Source: Acidobacteriota bacterium (GTDB lineage Bacteria; Acidobacteriota; Thermoanaerobaculia; Thermoanaerobaculales; Thermoanaerobaculaceae). Taken from it: a stretch of DNA of 6,067 bases. Below are positions 5,442 to 6,067 of this stretch, piece after piece. Where the stretch lies: assembly GCA_027458945.1 (NCBI GenBank), contig DAIDOU010000069.1, positions 1 through 6,067 of the forward strand, given 5' to 3'. Position numbers and translations under genes: made by a program. Every line of letters begins with the position of its first letter. Position 1 is the stretch's first letter. The notes beneath the pieces were generated by a model. That model did no database searches, was not told the origin of the DNA, and saw only the letters and a program-made list of their open reading frames with translations.

Positions 5442-6067
5442 ATGCCGCAAGCCCAGAACGAGACCGGCCGCCACGTGTTGCTCGATCTCAAGGCGCTCCT
5501 GACACGCCTGACCGCCACGGACGCGAGCCTCGAGCGCCTGGCGAAGACGCGCAACCAGGTCCTCGAGCACACCAGCGAGACGAGCGACACCCTCCTCCAC
5601 TTCACCTCCAGCACGGCGGGCCACACCGAGCGGCAGACCGCGATGGCGCAGGAGCGGACGGCGCTGACGCGCGAGCAAACGCGCCTGTCGACGCGCAGCA
5701 CCGAGCTGGCCAACATCCGCACCGACCTCGGCCGCGAGCGCACGACGCTCGCCGGGCAGCGGACCGACCTCGCTGTCGCCAGGACCGAGATGGCGCGCCG
5801 CCGCACGTCGCTCGCGGAGGGCCGGACCGGCCTGGCGCAGATGCGCACCCGCCTGGCCGAGGAGCGCACCTCGCTCGCGACGGGCCGCACCGAGCTGGCG
5901 CGCGAGCGCAACCGGCTGGCCGACGAACGGACGAGGTTCTCGGTGCGGCGGACCGACCTCGCCGAGGAGCGCAACCAACTCGCGGTGACGCGAACGCTGC
6001 GCGCGCGAGCGCGGACCAGGTTGTCGTGGCAGCGCACCGAGCTGGCGCGGGGGAGGACGTACCTCGC
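5442..6067 (+). CDS. Heptad-repeat protein with DUF202-like RTxLA motifs (partial, N-terminal 208 residues)
   Basis: The open frame starts at ATG 5442 and runs off the right edge without a stop. Residues 1-60 are probably helical and polar, with leucine spacing suggesting a coiled coil (LLDLKALLTRL, about 13-23). From residue 65 onward the protein is a single uninterrupted array of seven-residue units, RT-x-LA-x-x. Thr (or Asn at two places) falls at 66, 73, 80 and so on to 206. Arg precedes it in 18 of 21 units, and Leu/Met/Phe follows two residues later in 20 of 21. No signal peptide or membrane helix is visible. The unit resembles the N-terminal signature of DUF202 membrane proteins (LAxERTxLAxxRTxL), and the last copies (LSWQRTELARGRTYL) are closest to it. 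A DUF202-like membrane domain may therefore follow outside the window. The function is unknown. A long amphipathic or coiled-coil rod is likely. Confidence 0.75.
   Translation, partial: MPQAQNETGRHVLLDLKALLTRLTATDASLERLAKTRNQVLEHTSETSDTLLHFTSSTAGHTERQTAMAQERTALTREQTRLSTRSTELANIRTDLGRERTTLAGQRTDLAVARTEMARRRTSLAEGRTGLAQMRTRLAEERTSLATGRTELARERNRLADERTRFSVRRTDLAEERNQLAVTRTLRARARTRLSWQRTELARGRTYL
5634..6067 (+). repeat. Tandem 21-bp (7-codon) repeat array, at least 21 units
   Basis: The coding repeat of the heptad protein has a strict 21-base period and no insertion or deletion across about 430 bases. The units are conserved as protein (RT-x-LA-x-x) but differ in DNA, with Leu, Arg and Thr codons varying between copies. 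The array is therefore old or kept by selection rather than freshly duplicated. It runs past the right edge. It also produces long spurious open frames on the opposite strand. Confidence 0.9.

Noticed and set aside
4317..5978. A 553-codon minus-strand open frame opposite the kinase-like and heptad genes
   Set aside because: It spans two separate plus-strand genes and their gap. Its apparent repeats are only the reverse complement of the 21-base array.
5195..6037. A 280-codon minus-strand open frame with Arg/Ser/Val-rich repeats
   Set aside because: It is a shadow of the heptad array, with no ribosome-binding site or known motif. The plus-strand frame has the ordered RT-x-LA pattern and a good ribosome-binding site.
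5634..6067. Regular repeats considered as a CRISPR array or minisatellite
   Set aside because: There are no spacers. The period is exactly seven codons, and conservation is at the protein level inside an open frame with a ribosome-binding site.

Overview
The window is GC-rich bacterial DNA from an organism that carries out dissimilatory sulfur metabolism. The minus strand holds a tightly packed cluster reading right to left: aprB, aprA, a small zinc-ribbon gene, a YkgJ-type cysteine-cluster gene, and the first 158 codons of qmoA, which runs off the left edge. AprBA interconverts APS with sulfite plus AMP, and QmoA belongs to the membrane-linked Qmo complex thought to exchange electrons between AprBA and the quinone pool. 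This set occurs in sulfate reducers and in some sulfur oxidisers, so the window alone does not fix the direction of the pathway. The lineage is also uncertain. The high GC suits Rokubacteria/Methylomirabilota, Acidobacteriota or GC-rich Desulfobacterota, but this is only a guess.

Layout: 1-474 qmoA (partial, -); 471-1274 YkgJ family (-); 1271-1612 zinc ribbon (-); 1619-1670 intergenic, with a perfect 12-bp GC hairpin; 1671-3554 aprA (-); 3569-4006 aprB (-); 4007-4595 divergent intergenic region; 4596-5414 cytidylate-kinase-like protein with a C-terminal BON-like domain (+); 5442-6067 heptad-repeat protein (partial, +). The qmoA/ykgJ and ykgJ/zinc-ribbon junctions are both ATGA overlaps, which indicates translational coupling and one operon.

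The divergent intergenic region contains an AT-richer island at about 4148-4208. In it, a near-perfect sigma-54 -24/-12 element pointing toward aprB overlaps a Crp/Fnr-type palindrome (TTGTGC-N6-TCACAA). The two signals share bases, so they may be alternative readings or a real promoter/operator overlap.

The plus-strand pair is the least explained part. A kinase-fold protein without a classical P-loop lysine is followed 27 bases later by a protein whose visible C-terminal two-thirds is 21 uninterrupted copies of a seven-residue unit (RT-x-LA-x-x). That unit looks like the signature motif of DUF202 membrane proteins multiplied many times. The divergent arrangement may mean this pair is linked to sulfur energy metabolism, but the sequence does not prove it.
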